NCBI RefSeq assembly: GCF_003173035.1
Contig: NZ_QGLE01000013.1
Span: 1-64,000, forward strand
Direction of reading: 5' to 3'
Length of the DNA: 64,000 nt
Origin: Zavarzinia aquatilis
GTDB taxonomy: Bacteria > Pseudomonadota > Alphaproteobacteria > Zavarziniales > Zavarziniaceae
Every line of letters starts with the position of its first letter. Within the stretch, counting starts at the first letter, position 1. Positions 44,019 to 53,210 of the stretch are shown here, in pieces. Made by a program: the position numbers and the translations under genes. The notes under the pieces were generated by a model. That model searched no databases. It had not been told where the DNA came from and saw only the letters and a program-made list of their open reading frames with translations.

Positions 44019-44939
44019 GTGGTCCAACAATCCCTTCGTCATACCCTTCGAAAGTCCGGGCCTGCCGGCGAATTGCTGCTGCTCGGCCTGTTCTGCCTGA
44101 TCTGGAGTTCTGCTTTCGCCCCAGCCAAGATCGCGCTGGTCGATTGCCCGCCGCTCTTGCTGCTGGCGACACGCTTTCTTGCGGCGGGGCTGTTGTGCCT
44201 CGCGCTGGGCCGATGGCGGGGCGAGGGGGCGTGGCCGGACGGACGGGCGCTGGCGACCCTGATCCTGCTCGGTCTCCTTAACAACGCCATCTATCTCGGC
44301 TTGTCGTGGAGCGGGATGCAGACCGTCTCGTCCGGCTTTACCGCGGTGCTGATCAGTGCCAATCCCCTGTTGACCGCCGCCATTGCCGGGCCGGTGCTGG
44401 GCGAGCGCATGACCCTCGCCAAGGCGGGCGGGCTTCTGCTCGGCCTCGTCGGCGTCACCCTCGTCGTGCGCTCGCGCCTCGGTGGCGGGATGGAGGCGGG
44501 GCCGGGAACGCTCCTCGTCGCGGGCGGCCTCATCTCGCTGGTCGCGGGGACCATCGCCTACAAGCGGCTGGCGCCCCAGGGGGTCGGTCCGTGGACCGGC
44601 AACGGCTTTCAGCTGCTCGCGGGGGGACTGGCCCTGATGCCGGTCGCCCTGACGGTCGAGGACGCGGGTTCGGTCCGGCTCACCCTGCCGCTCGTCCTGA
44701 CCTATTTGTGGATGGTGCTCGGGGTTTCGGTCGGCGGCTATTTCCTGTGGTTCCGCATCCTCGCGCGGCGCAGCGCGACCGCGGCCAGCAGTCTGCATTT
44801 CCTGATGCCGCCGCTCGGTCTTGGCTTCGGTTGGCTGATCGCGGGGGAAAGCGTGCCGGCGGGCGACCTGATCGGCATTCTGCCGATCGCGGCGGGCATC
44901 GCCCTCGTCACGAGGCCGGGGCGGCGCGCTCTGCCCTGA
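44019..44939 (+). CDS. EamA-family (DMT) transporter
   Basis: A 306-residue membrane protein with ten predicted helices in two EamA halves. It shows LIWSSAFAPAKIALVDCPPLLLLATRFLAAGLL, GLLNNAIYLGLSWSGMQTVSSGFTAVLISANPLLTAAIAGPVLGERMT, and in the second half LILTYLWMV-type and GYFLWFRILARRSATAASSLHFLMPPLGLGFGWLIAGE. A metabolite or amino acid exporter is likely. The GTG at 44019 is set by AAGGAG 7 bp upstream; the frame opens earlier at 43944. Its end overlaps the convergent hypothetical gene by 32 bp. Confidence 0.88.
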   Translation: MVQQSLRHTLRKSGPAGELLLLGLFCLIWSSAFAPAKIALVDCPPLLLLATRFLAAGLLCLALGRWRGEGAWPDGRALATLILLGLLNNAIYLGLSWSGMQTVSSGFTAVLISANPLLTAAIAGPVLGERMTLAKAGGLLLGLVGVTLVVRSRLGGGMEAGPGTLLVAGGLISLVAGTIAYKRLAPQGVGPWTGNGFQLLAGGLALMPVALTVEDAGSVRLTLPLVLTYLWMVLGVSVGGYFLWFRILARRSATAASSLHFLMPPLGLGFGWLIAGESVPAGDLIGILPIAAGIALVTRPGRRALP

Positions 44940-45279
44940 AGCGGGCGGTGCTGCCGGTCGGCGGGCTGCGGCGCATCTGGCCGCCGGTCGACAGCAGGAT
45001 GACGGTCAGCGCCTCGATCAGGCGCTTGCGGTCGACCGGGCCGGCCAGGGTGGTGCGGGAGCGGAAGTTGATGCGCGCGTCCGGGGTCAGGACATGACTG
45101 TCGGCGGCGGTGCTCTCCGCCGCGCTCAGGGTTCTGGCCCAGCGGCGGCGACCTTCCGCGTCTTCGGCGGAAAAGGGCAGGGGGCCGAGGTCGGCGCCGA
45201 TTTCGAGGACACCGTTCTCAAGATGGCCGTCGTAGCGGACACCCGCCACGCGAAAGCCGAAGGTCGAGAGCGTGGACAA
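44908..45279 (-). CDS. Hypothetical protein
   Basis: A 123-residue protein of unrecognised family starting with TTG (AGGAG 10 bp upstream). It reads FGFRVAGVRYDGHLENGVLEIGADLGPLPFSAEDAEGRRRWARTLSAAE, then ARINFRSRTTLAGPVDRKRLIEALTVILLSTGG, and a basic Pro/Arg tail. A GTG at 45249 is an alternative start. The tail overlaps the 3' end of the EamA gene on the other strand. The alternation of strand and helix looks like a real small domain, but function is unknown. Confidence 0.55.
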   Translation of the reverse strand: MSTLSTFGFRVAGVRYDGHLENGVLEIGADLGPLPFSAEDAEGRRRWARTLSAAESTAADSHVLTPDARINFRSRTTLAGPVDRKRLIEALTVILLSTGGQMRRSPPTGSTARFRAERAAPAS

Positions 45280-45391
45280 GGTCGGTCATCTCCTATAGAG
45301 CGGGTTCCCGTGTTTCCGGCTGGCCAAACCTTCCCGGCCGCCCCATATCCCAACTTCGGCCCTTTCCGCTTAACAGAGCCTTAAATCCATC

Positions 45392-47236
45392 ATGAGCGAA
45401 CCGAAGAGCGCCCCCCCGGCCGCCGCCCCGGGCGGCTGGCAGACGATCCGCCTGTTCCTGCCCTACCTCTGGCCGGCGGATCGGCGCGACCTGCGGCTCC
45501 GGGTGCTTTACGCCCTCGGCTTCCTCGTCCTCGCCAAGATCGCCAATGTCATCGTGCCCTATTTCTACAAGGCGGCGGTCGATGCCCTGTCGGTCAAGGC
45601 GACGGTGGTCACCGTCCCCATCCTGATGATCATCGCCTATGGCCTCGCGCGGGTCGGCTCCCAGGCCTTCGCGGAACTGCGCGACAGCGTGTTTTCAAAG
45701 GTCGCGCAATTCGCCGTGCGGCGTCTTGGCCTTACCACCTTCGAGCACCTGCACCGCCTGTCCATGCGCTTCCATCTCGACCGGCGCACGGGCGGCCTCA
45801 ACCGGGTGATCGAGCGCGGCACCAAGGGCATTGAACTCGTCCTGCGTTTCGCCCTGTTCAACATCGGGCCGACCATCCTCGAGATCGCCTTCGTGCTGAT
45901 CCTGCTGGCGACCGGCTTCGGCTGGCCCATGGTCAGCGTGATGGTGGCGACCATCGTCGCCTATATCCTGTTCACCTTCCTCGTCTCCGAGCGGCGCATC
46001 AAATACCGCCGCGAAATGAACAATCAGGACACGGACGCCAACACCAAGGCGGTCGACAGCCTGCTGAACTACGAGACGGTCAAATATTTCTCGAACGAGG
46101 CGCATGAGGCGCGTCGCTTCGACAAGGCCCTGATGGCCTACGAGAAGGCGGCGGTGAAGAGCCAGACCACCCTGTCGTTCCTCAACGCCGGCCAGTCGGC
46201 GATCATGGCGGCGGGGCTTGGCGGGGTCATGTATCTGGCGGGCGTCGGCGTCGCCGAGGGCACGATGACCGTGGGCGACTTCGTTCTGGTCAACACCTTC
46301 CTGATCCAGCTTTACATCCCGCTGAACATGCTCGGTTTCGTCTACCGCGAGATCAAGCAGGGCCTGATCGACATGGAGGCCATGTTCAAGGTTCTCGATG
46401 TTCCGGAAGAGGTACAGGACAAGCCGGACGCCCGGCCCCTGCAGGTGACGGGCGGCGAGGTTCGCTTCGAGGATGTCTCCTTCCGCTACGACCAGCGCCG
46501 GGGCATCCTGCGCGACGTCTCCTTCACGGCGGCGCCGGGCAGCACCATCGCCATCGTCGGCCCCTCGGGCGCCGGCAAATCGACCATCAGCCGCATCCTG
46601 TTCCGCTTCTACGACATCGAACAGGGCCGGGTGACCATCGACGGTCAGGACATCGACGCCGTCACCCAGGCATCGCTGCGTCAGGCCATCGGCATCGTTC
46701 CGCAGGACACGGTGCTGTTCAACGACACCATCCGCTACAACATCCGCTACGGCCGGCCCGGGGCGACCGATGCCGAGGTGGAGCAGGCGGCGAAACTGGC
46801 CCGCATCCACGATTTCATCGTTTCGCTGCCCGACGGCTACGACAGCATGGTGGGCGAGCGCGGCCTGAAACTGTCGGGCGGGGAGAAGCAGCGGGTGGCC
46901 ATCGCCCGCACGATCCTGAAGAATCCGCCCATCCTTCTCCTCGACGAGGCGACCTCCGCCCTCGACACCCAGACCGAGAAGGAAATCCAGACCAGCCTGA
47001 AGGAGATTTCCCGCGGGCGGACGGCTATTGTCATCGCGCATCGGCTGTCTACAGTCGTCGATTGCGACGAGATTCTGGTCCTCGACAAGGGCCGCATCGT
47101 CGAGCGGGGCACGCATGACGTCCTGCTGGCGAAGGGCGGCCAATATGCCGGCATGTGGCAGCGCCAGCTCGAGGCGGTGGAAGCCGAGGCGAAACTCGCC
47201 GAGGTCCGCGCCGAAGGCCTGGCGGTCAGCCTCTGA
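45392..47236 (+). CDS. Atm1-type ABC exporter (fused permease-ATPase)
   Basis: A 614-residue half-transporter. Six membrane helices (about 45-330) are followed by an ATPase with Walker [10 protein letters not shown]-loop [13 protein letters not shown], signature LSGGEKQR and Walker [51 protein letters not shown] and [19 protein letters not shown] are hallmarks of the Atm1/HMT1 group. That group exports glutathione-linked or persulfide compounds and supports Fe-S and metal balance. It stands 17 bp before psd. Confidence 0.93.
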   Translation: MSEPKSAPPAAAPGGWQTIRLFLPYLWPADRRDLRLRVLYALGFLVLAKIANVIVPYFYKAAVDALSVKATVVTVPILMIIAYGLARVGSQAFAELRDSVFSKVAQFAVRRLGLTTFEHLHRLSMRFHLDRRTGGLNRVIERGTKGIELVLRFALFNIGPTILEIAFVLILLATGFGWPMVSVMVATIVAYILFTFLVSERRIKYRREMNNQDTDANTKAVDSLLNYETVKYFSNEAHEARRFDKALMAYEKAAVKSQTTLSFLNAGQSAIMAAGLGGVMYLAGVGVAEGTMTVGDFVLVNTFLIQLYIPLNMLGFVYREIKQGLIDMEAMFKVLDVPEEVQDKPDARPLQVTGGEVRFEDVSFRYDQRRGILRDVSFTAAPGSTIAIVGPSGAGKSTISRILFRFYDIEQGRVTIDGQDIDAVTQASLRQAIGIVPQDTVLFNDTIRYNIRYGRPGATDAEVEQAAKLARIHDFIVSLPDGYDSMVGERGLKLSGGEKQRVAIARTILKNPPILLLDEATSALDTQTEKEIQTSLKEISRGRTAIVIAHRLSTVVDCDEILVLDKGRIVERGTHDVLLAKGGQYAGMWQRQLEAVEAEAKLAEVRAEGLAVSL

Positions 47237-47253
47237 CGGCAGGGAGAAGTAAC

Positions 47254-47955
47254 GTGGATATTCTGGCTTCCATTCGTTCCGTGCTGCACCCCCTGCATCG
47301 GGAAGGCGTGAAATTCGTCGCGCTCTTCGCCATCGCGACGCTGATCCTGTTCCTGATCTGGCGGCCGCTGGGCTGGCTCGGCGTCGTGCTCACCGTCTGG
47401 TGCGCCTATTTCTTCCGCGATCCGCCGCGGGCGACGCCGTCGCGCGACGGTCTGGTGATCTCCCCGGCCGACGGCAAGGTCGTCGATACCTCGCTCGCGG
47501 TGCCGCCGGCCGAACTCGGCCTCGGCGAGGCGCCGCGCCCGCGCATCTCGATCTTCATGTCGGTGTTCGACGTGCATGTGAACCGGATGCCGGTCACCGC
47601 CACCATCGACCGTATCTCCTACCGGCCGGGCAAGTTCCTGAATGCCGCCGACGACAAGGCGAGCGACGACAACGAGCGCAATTCCCTGCGCCTCGTTCTC
47701 GACGATGGCCGCGACCTCGGTGTCGTCCAGATCGCCGGCCTCGTTGCCCGCCGCATCGTCTGCGATGTCGGTCCGGGGCAGAAGCTGACCGCCGGCACCC
47801 GTTTCGGCATCATCCGCTTCGGCAGCCGGCTCGACGTCTATCTGCCGGAAGGTGTCGCGCCCCTCGTCGCGGTCGGCCAGCGCGCCATCGCGGGCGAGAC
47901 GGTGCTCGCCGATTTCGCCTCGACCGAAGGCGCGCGGCTGGCCACGGTCGGCTGA
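47254..47955 (+). CDS. psd: Phosphatidylserine decarboxylase proenzyme
   Basis: A 233-residue short-form PSD. An N-terminal membrane-anchor region is followed by [33 protein letters not shown] and the self-cleavage site in [15 protein letters not shown]; cleavage at Gly-Ser makes the pyruvoyl group. It converts phosphatidylserine to phosphatidylethanolamine. The start is GTG at 47254 with GGGAGAAG upstream. pssA follows after 25 bp, giving both steps of the pathway. Confidence 0.94.
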   Translation: MDILASIRSVLHPLHREGVKFVALFAIATLILFLIWRPLGWLGVVLTVWCAYFFRDPPRATPSRDGLVISPADGKVVDTSLAVPPAELGLGEAPRPRISIFMSVFDVHVNRMPVTATIDRISYRPGKFLNAADDKASDDNERNSLRLVLDDGRDLGVVQIAGLVARRIVCDVGPGQKLTAGTRFGIIRFGSRLDVYLPEGVAPLVAVGQRAIAGETVLADFASTEGARLATVG

Positions 47956-47980
47956 CGGGTGCGGGCATGAGGGGGCAGGC

Positions 47981-48832
47981 ATGAGCGACTGGGAAGGCTG
48001 GAACACGAGGGTTCGCCTGCGGCGGCGCAAGCCCAAGGCGCAACCGCCACGGCCGAGCCGGCTGCCGGCGCGCAGCCTGCTGCCCAACATGCTCACCACC
48101 TTCGCGCTGTGCTCCGGGCTGACCTCGATCCGCTTCGCGCTCGAGCAAAAGTTCGAGCTGGCGGTGGCCGCCATCCTGATCGCCGCCCTGTTCGACGGGA
48201 TCGACGGCCGGGTCGCCCGCATGATCAAGGGCACCAGCCGTTTCGGCGCCGAACTCGATTCCCTGTCGGATTTCCTTTCGTTCGGCGTCGCGCCGGTGCT
48301 GGTGCTCTATCTCTGGACGCTGGGCGATATTTCGGGTTTCGGCTGGATCGCCGTGCTGTCCCATGCCGTGTGCTGCGCCCTGCGTCTCGCCCGTTTCAAT
48401 GTCGCGATCGACGATCCGGACAAGCCGGCCTGGACCTCGGCCTTCTTTACCGGCGTGCCGTCGCCCGCCGGGGCGGCGCTGGTCCTTCTTCCGGTGATCG
48501 CCAGCTTCTCCCTGGGCGAAATGCCGTTCCACTCGCCCTATCTCGTGGGCGTGTCGACGGTCGTCGTCGCCTTCCTGATGGTCAGCCGCATTCCGACCTT
48601 CTCGTTCAAGAAGATCCGCGTGCACCGCGACTGGGTGCTGCCGACGCTCGTCTTCGTCGGCATCGGCACCGCGCTTGCCCTGTCCTACCCGTGGCAGGTG
48701 CTTGGCCTTGTCATTGTCGCCTATGCGGCCACCATCCCCTTCGGCCCCATCGCCTATCGGCGCGAGATGCAGAAGGCGGCCGAGAGGGCGGCCGAGGCCA
48801 AGGCCGAAGACGAGGGCACGCCCACCGTCTGA
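47981..48832 (+). CDS. pssA: CDP-diacylglycerol-serine O-phosphatidyltransferase
   Basis: A 283-residue membrane enzyme of the CDP-alcohol phosphatidyltransferase family. The catalytic motif DGxxARxxxxxxxxGxxxDxxxD is seen as DGIDGRVARMIKGTSRFG followed by AELDSLSD. SLLPNMLTTFALCSGLTSIRFAL precedes it. It makes phosphatidylserine, the substrate of the psd product upstream. The ATG at 47981 is chosen because the longer frame overlaps psd. A perfect hairpin follows the stop. Confidence 0.93.
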   Translation: MSDWEGWNTRVRLRRRKPKAQPPRPSRLPARSLLPNMLTTFALCSGLTSIRFALEQKFELAVAAILIAALFDGIDGRVARMIKGTSRFGAELDSLSDFLSFGVAPVLVLYLWTLGDISGFGWIAVLSHAVCCALRLARFNVAIDDPDKPAWTSAFFTGVPSPAGAALVLLPVIASFSLGEMPFHSPYLVGVSTVVVAFLMVSRIPTFSFKKIRVHRDWVLPTLVFVGIGTALALSYPWQVLGLVIVAYAATIPFGPIAYRREMQKAAERAAEAKAEDEGTPTV

Positions 48833-48851
48833 CCCGGCGCCTGTCGCCGGG
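48833..48851 (+). terminator. Hairpin after pssA
   Basis: CCCGGCG (48833-48839) and CGCCGGG (48845-48851) with loop CCTGT, directly after the stop. It is a perfect 7-bp stem without a T-run, so probably a transcript-end structure rather than a strong intrinsic terminator. Confidence 0.45.
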
Positions 48852-48985
48852 CATCATGCCCGAAAGGTATCGTGGGCCAAGCCAATAGGTATTGGACCCC
48901 GGGTGTCCCTCTGCCCCCATCCTGATCGTGACCGCCGCCGGCTACCCCCGGTGGTGGAACAAGAACGGGAAAGGGAGGAACCGTC

Positions 48986-50017
48986 ATGTTCGTCAGGAAC
49001 TGCTGGTACGTCGCCGGCTGGGACTACGAGTTGCCGCCGGGACAGATCCTGGCCAAGACCATCGCCGATCAGCCTCTGGCGCTCTATCGCAAGCAGGACG
49101 GCACGGCGGTCGCGGTCGAGGACCGCTGCTGTCACCGCCACGCCGCGCTGCATCTGGGCGAGATCGAGGGGGACTGCATCCGCTGCATGTATCACGGCCT
49201 GAAGTTCGACGCCTCGGGCCGCTGCGTCGAGGTGCCGGGCCAGTCCCGGGTGCCCGAACGCGCCGTCGTCCGCAGCTATCCGGTGGTGGAGCGGGACAAC
49301 TGGCTCTGGGTCTGGATGGGCGAGCCGGCGCGGGCCGACGCCGATCTGATTCCCTTTTCAGTCGGACCCGGCGATCCCGACTGGGACATGCGTCCGAGTT
49401 CGATGCGCTTCGAGGCGGATTACCGGCTGGTGCTCGACAATCTGCTCGATTTCTCGCATCTGACCTTCGTGCACCGAAAGACCTTCGGCGGCGAGGATTT
49501 CGCCGCCAGCCTGCCGCGCATCTCAAGGATGGAGCGCGGCTTCAGGGTCGAGCGCTGGGTCCGCGACACGCCGGCCCTCGTCTTTACCCAGCATGTCATG
49601 ACCGGGCGCTACGACATGCTGATCGACTATACGGTGCAACTGCCTTGCGTCTTCGTCATGCGCTTCCAGGTCTATGAGGCGGGCAAGGCGACGGAAGGTC
49701 CGTCGGACGGCAAGCTGCTGCTCGATACCTGGACCTGCCAGTCGGTGGTGCCGGCGTCGGCCGGCGAATGCACCTATTATTTCTCCTGGGGGGCGAGCAA
49801 GGCGACGGCGGGGCGCGAGGTCGGCGACCTGCTCTATGCCGGCATCCACAAGGCCTTCCTCGAGGACAAGGAAATGATCGAGGCGCAATACAGGAACATC
49901 CGGCGCGATCCCGACCGGCCGGTGATCAACATCGCCCATGATGCCGCGGTCAACCAGATGCGCATCCTGCTCGACCGCACCATCGCCGCGGAAAACGCCG
50001 GCCTCGCGGCAGAATAG
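48986..50017 (+). CDS. Rieske 2Fe-2S aromatic ring oxygenase, VanA-like
   Basis: A 343-residue oxygenase alpha subunit. The Rieske cluster ligands are CxH in RCCHRHAALHLG and CxxH in CIRCMYHGLKFD. The C-terminal catalytic domain contains the mononuclear iron region NLLDFSHLTFVHRKTFGG. This size and layout match vanillate O-demethylase oxygenases and related single-component subunits, which act on aromatic ethers. No reductase or ferredoxin partner is adjacent, so the electron donor must be elsewhere. GGGAGG precedes the ATG. Confidence 0.88.
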   Translation: MFVRNCWYVAGWDYELPPGQILAKTIADQPLALYRKQDGTAVAVEDRCCHRHAALHLGEIEGDCIRCMYHGLKFDASGRCVEVPGQSRVPERAVVRSYPVVERDNWLWVWMGEPARADADLIPFSVGPGDPDWDMRPSSMRFEADYRLVLDNLLDFSHLTFVHRKTFGGEDFAASLPRISRMERGFRVERWVRDTPALVFTQHVMTGRYDMLIDYTVQLPCVFVMRFQVYEAGKATEGPSDGKLLLDTWTCQSVVPASAGECTYYFSWGASKATAGREVGDLLYAGIHKAFLEDKEMIEAQYRNIRRDPDRPVINIAHDAAVNQMRILLDRTIAAENAGLAAE

Positions 50018-50027
50018 GCGGGAGAAC

Positions 50028-50054
50028 GGAAAGGGGGCAGGGGCCCCCCTTTCC
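50028..50054. terminator. Hairpin between convergent Rieske and RND genes
   Basis: GGAAAGGGGG (50028-50037) and CCCCCTTTCC (50045-50054) with a 7-nt loop, a perfect 10-bp stem filling the gap between the two stops. It probably ends transcripts in both directions. Confidence 0.6.
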
Positions 50055-53000
50055 TCAGGGCGTGACGGATGCTTCGGGCTTGCGGCCCAGCCGGCGCAGG
50101 CGCGGCCCCCAGGTCGCCCGCAGGCGGAGGGGCAGGGCCAGCAGGCAGGGCGTGACCACGAGGGTGAGCACCGTCGCGAAGGCCAGGCCGAAGGCGACGG
50201 CGGTCGCCAGCTGCACCCACCACTGGGCCGAGGGGGCGCCCACCGTCACTTCCCGCCCGATCACGTCGATGGTCAGGCCGAGCGCCATCGGCAGGATGCC
50301 GATGATCGTGGTGAAGGTGGTCAGCAGCACCGGCCGCATCCGCTGGGCGCCGGTGCGCAGGATGGCCTCGAAAGGCTCCATGCCATGGCCGCGCAACTCC
50401 TTGTAGGTGTCGATCAGCACGACATTATGCGCGACCACGACCCCGGCGAGGGAGATGACGCCGATGCCGGTCATCACCATCGAGAACAGCTGGCCGGTGA
50501 TCAGCAGCCCGGCGAAGACGCCGATGGTCGACAGCGCGACCGCCGACAGGATCACGAAGGTCGAGTAGAAGCTGTTGAACTGGGTGATCAGGATGATCGC
50601 CATCAGGAACAGGCCGATGAAGAAGGCCTTGGCCAGGAAGGCACCGGCGGCGGCCGTTTCCTCGTCCTGACCGCGGAACTTGATGCTGACCGACGGATCG
50701 AAACGCTGGGTCGCCATCCAGGCCTTGATCTCGCGCACCTTCTCGTCGGGCAGCACGCCGGGGGCGACATTGGCCTGCAGGGTGATCACCCGCTTGGCGT
50801 CGACATGCATCAGCTTGCCCGTGGTCGGCTCCGCCGTGCGGGTGACGAAGCTCGACAGCGGCACCTGACCCAGCCGCGTTTCCAGCCGCAGCTGGTCGAA
50901 GGCGTCGAGATTGCGCAGGGTCTCGGGGAAGCGGACACGGATGTCAATTTCCTCGTCCGCGTCGTCCGGCCGGTATTCGCCGATCTTGATGCCGTTGGTG
51001 ACGAGCTGGACCGCGTTGCCGACCGAGGTGATGTCGGCGCCGAAGCGGCCGGCCTGGGCGCGGTCGACCCGCATCACCCAGTCGATGCCGGGCAGGGGGC
51101 GGCTGTCCTCGAGGTCGATCAGCCCGGGCATCGCCTCCAGCTGTCGGCGGATGCGGTCGGCGGTTTCGGGCAGGGCATCGGGGATGGCGGCGGCCAGTTC
51201 GATCTGGATCGCCTTGCCGACGGGCGGGCCGACATCGGGCAGGCGGGTCTCGACCGCGATGCCGGCGATGCGGCCCGCCTTCTCGCGAATCTCGCCGAGG
51301 ATGTCGGCCGCCTTGCGCCTTGTCTGCCAGGGCGTGAACTCGACGGTCATGTTGCCGATGGTGTCGGGGGCCGCGTCGGTGCCGGCGGGGGGCGAGCCCA
51401 CCGTCGTGTTGGCGATGTCGATGCCGTCGACGCGCAGGACCGCGCTTTCGACCTCGCGCATCAGGGCGTCGCGCTCGTGGATCGACAGATTGCCCCGCGC
51501 GTGGACGAGCACGATGGCCCGCTCCGGCTCGACATCGGGGAAGAACTGCACGCCCTTGCCCTCGGACGCATAGATCCACTGCAAGCCGATGAGGAGGCCG
51601 ATGCAGCCGAGCAGGATCTTGCCCGGGTGGCGCAGCGCCTTTTCGAGGGTGCGCGAATACCAGCCGGTAAAGCCGGGCAGGGTACGCACGTCGCCGCGCT
51701 CGGTCACCGCGATGAAATGCTCGGTCTTGGCGTCGGTCGCGCCCGGCTTCCCGAAAATGGCGCCCAGGACGGGAATGAACATCAGCGCGATCAGGATCGA
51801 GCCCATCAGGGTGACGATCAGGGTCAGCGGGATGTACGACATGAACTTCCCGGTGATGCCCGGCCAGAACAGCAGCGGCACGAAGACGATCGCCGTCGTC
51901 GTCGTCGTCGTGATCACCGGCCAGGCCATGCGCTTCGCGGCGAGGGCATAGGCCTCGGCCCGGGGCACGCCCTCGGTCATCTTGCGGTCGGCGTATTCGA
52001 CGACGATCACGCCGCCATCGACCACCATGCCGACAACGAGGATCATGGAGAACATGACGAGCATGTTCAGCGTGACGCCCATCGCCGCGAGCAGCACGAG
52101 GCCGAGCAGGAACGAGCCCGGAATGGTCAGCGAGACGAGACCGGCCGAGCGGACGCCCAGCGAGCCGACGACGACGACCATGACGAGGAAGACCGCGATC
52201 AGCACCGAGTTCTGCAGATCGAGCAGCATGTTGTCGATTTCCTTCGACGCATCCTGCGCATAGTCGATCTGCACGTTGGGCGGCAATTCCGCCCGCGCGT
52301 AGTCGACGATGGCCTTCACCTTGGCCACGGTCTCGATGATGTTGCGGCCGGCGCGCTTCTTCACCTCGAGGGTGAGGGACGGCTTGCCGTTCACCCGGGC
52401 GAAGGTTTCGGGATCCTTGAAGGTGCGGCGGATCTCGGTGATGTCGCGCAGGGTGACGACGCCGTCGCCCGAGACCTTGATGGGCAGGGACAAGACGTCT
52501 TCCGCGGTCTCGAACAGGCCGGGGACCTTGATCGAGAAACGGCCGGCGCCGGTATCGAGCGCGCCCGCCGCGACCAGCCGGTTGTTCATGCTGACGATCT
52601 GGATCAGCTCCGACTGGCTGATGCGATAGGATTCCAGCTTCAGCGGATCGACCACGATTTCCAGCAACTCGTCGCGCTTGCCGGTGATATCGGCGGAAAG
52701 GACTTCGGGCAGGGCCTCGAAGGCGTCTTCCAGCTTGCGGGCGATGGTCAGCAGGGTGCGTTCCGGCACATCGCCCGAGAGGGAGACGAGCAGGATCGGA
52801 AACAGCGAGATGCTGACCTGGGTGACGATCGGCTCCTCGGTATCGGCGGGGAGCTTGGGCTTGGCCTGATCGACCTTCTCGCGCACGTCGGCGAGGGCCT
52901 TGTCGCCGTTGAAGCCGGCGTCGAATTCAAGGAGGACATAGGCATAGCCTTCGCCCGCCTCGGAACTCATCTCCTTGATGCCCTCGATGGAGCGGAGTTC

Positions 53001-53210
53001 CTTTTCCATGGGCTTCAGCAGCAGCCGCTCGCCGTCTTCCGGCGAGATGCCTTCATGGATCATGTTGACGTAGATATAGGGAATCTCGGCGTCGGGCTGG
53101 GCCTCGCGCGGGATGGTCAGATAAGTCGACAGGCCGGCGATGGCCAGCAGGACGAGGAAGCTGAGGATCGTGCGCGGGTAGCGCAGGCACCAGTCGATCA
53201 GCGCGTTCAC
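50055..53210 (-). CDS. RND efflux permease (AcrB/HAE-1-like)
   Basis: A 1051-residue inner-membrane pump with 12 helices and two large periplasmic loops. N-terminal IPREAQPDAEIPYIYVNMIHEGISPEDGERLLLKPMEKEL and the fourth-helix region ILVVGMVVDGGVIVVEYADR are typical of the superfamily. Most HAE pumps have two adjacent aspartates there; this one reads VDGG, keeping only the first. The porter-domain QPDAEIP and C-terminal helices are otherwise intact. It overlaps the adaptor gene by 4 bp, and PadR is first in the operon. Confidence 0.92.
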   Translation of the reverse strand: MNALIDWCLRYPRTILSFLVLLAIAGLSTYLTIPREAQPDAEIPYIYVNMIHEGISPEDGERLLLKPMEKELRSIEGIKEMSSEAGEGYAYVLLEFDAGFNGDKALADVREKVDQAKPKLPADTEEPIVTQVSISLFPILLVSLSGDVPERTLLTIARKLEDAFEALPEVLSADITGKRDELLEIVVDPLKLESYRISQSELIQIVSMNNRLVAAGALDTGAGRFSIKVPGLFETAEDVLSLPIKVSGDGVVTLRDITEIRRTFKDPETFARVNGKPSLTLEVKKRAGRNIIETVAKVKAIVDYARAELPPNVQIDYAQDASKEIDNMLLDLQNSVLIAVFLVMVVVVGSLGVRSAGLVSLTIPGSFLLGLVLLAAMGVTLNMLVMFSMILVVGMVVDGGVIVVEYADRKMTEGVPRAEAYALAAKRMAWPVITTTTTTAIVFVPLLFWPGITGKFMSYIPLTLIVTLMGSILIALMFIPVLGAIFGKPGATDAKTEHFIAVTERGDVRTLPGFTGWYSRTLEKALRHPGKILLGCIGLLIGLQWIYASEGKGVQFFPDVEPERAIVLVHARGNLSIHERDALMREVESAVLRVDGIDIANTTVGSPPAGTDAAPDTIGNMTVEFTPWQTRRKAADILGEIREKAGRIAGIAVETRLPDVGPPVGKAIQIELAAAIPDALPETADRIRRQLEAMPGLIDLEDSRPLPGIDWVMRVDRAQAGRFGADITSVGNAVQLVTNGIKIGEYRPDDADEEIDIRVRFPETLRNLDAFDQLRLETRLGQVPLSSFVTRTAEPTTGKLMHVDAKRVITLQANVAPGVLPDEKVREIKAWMATQRFDPSVSIKFRGQDEETAAAGAFLAKAFFIGLFLMAIILITQFNSFYSTFVILSAVALSTIGVFAGLLITGQLFSMVMTGIGVISLAGVVVAHNVVLIDTYKELRGHGMEPFEAILRTGAQRMRPVLLTTFTTIIGILPMALGLTIDVIGREVTVGAPSAQWWVQLATAVAFGLAFATVLTLVVTPCLLALPLRLRATWGPRLRRLGRKPEASVTP

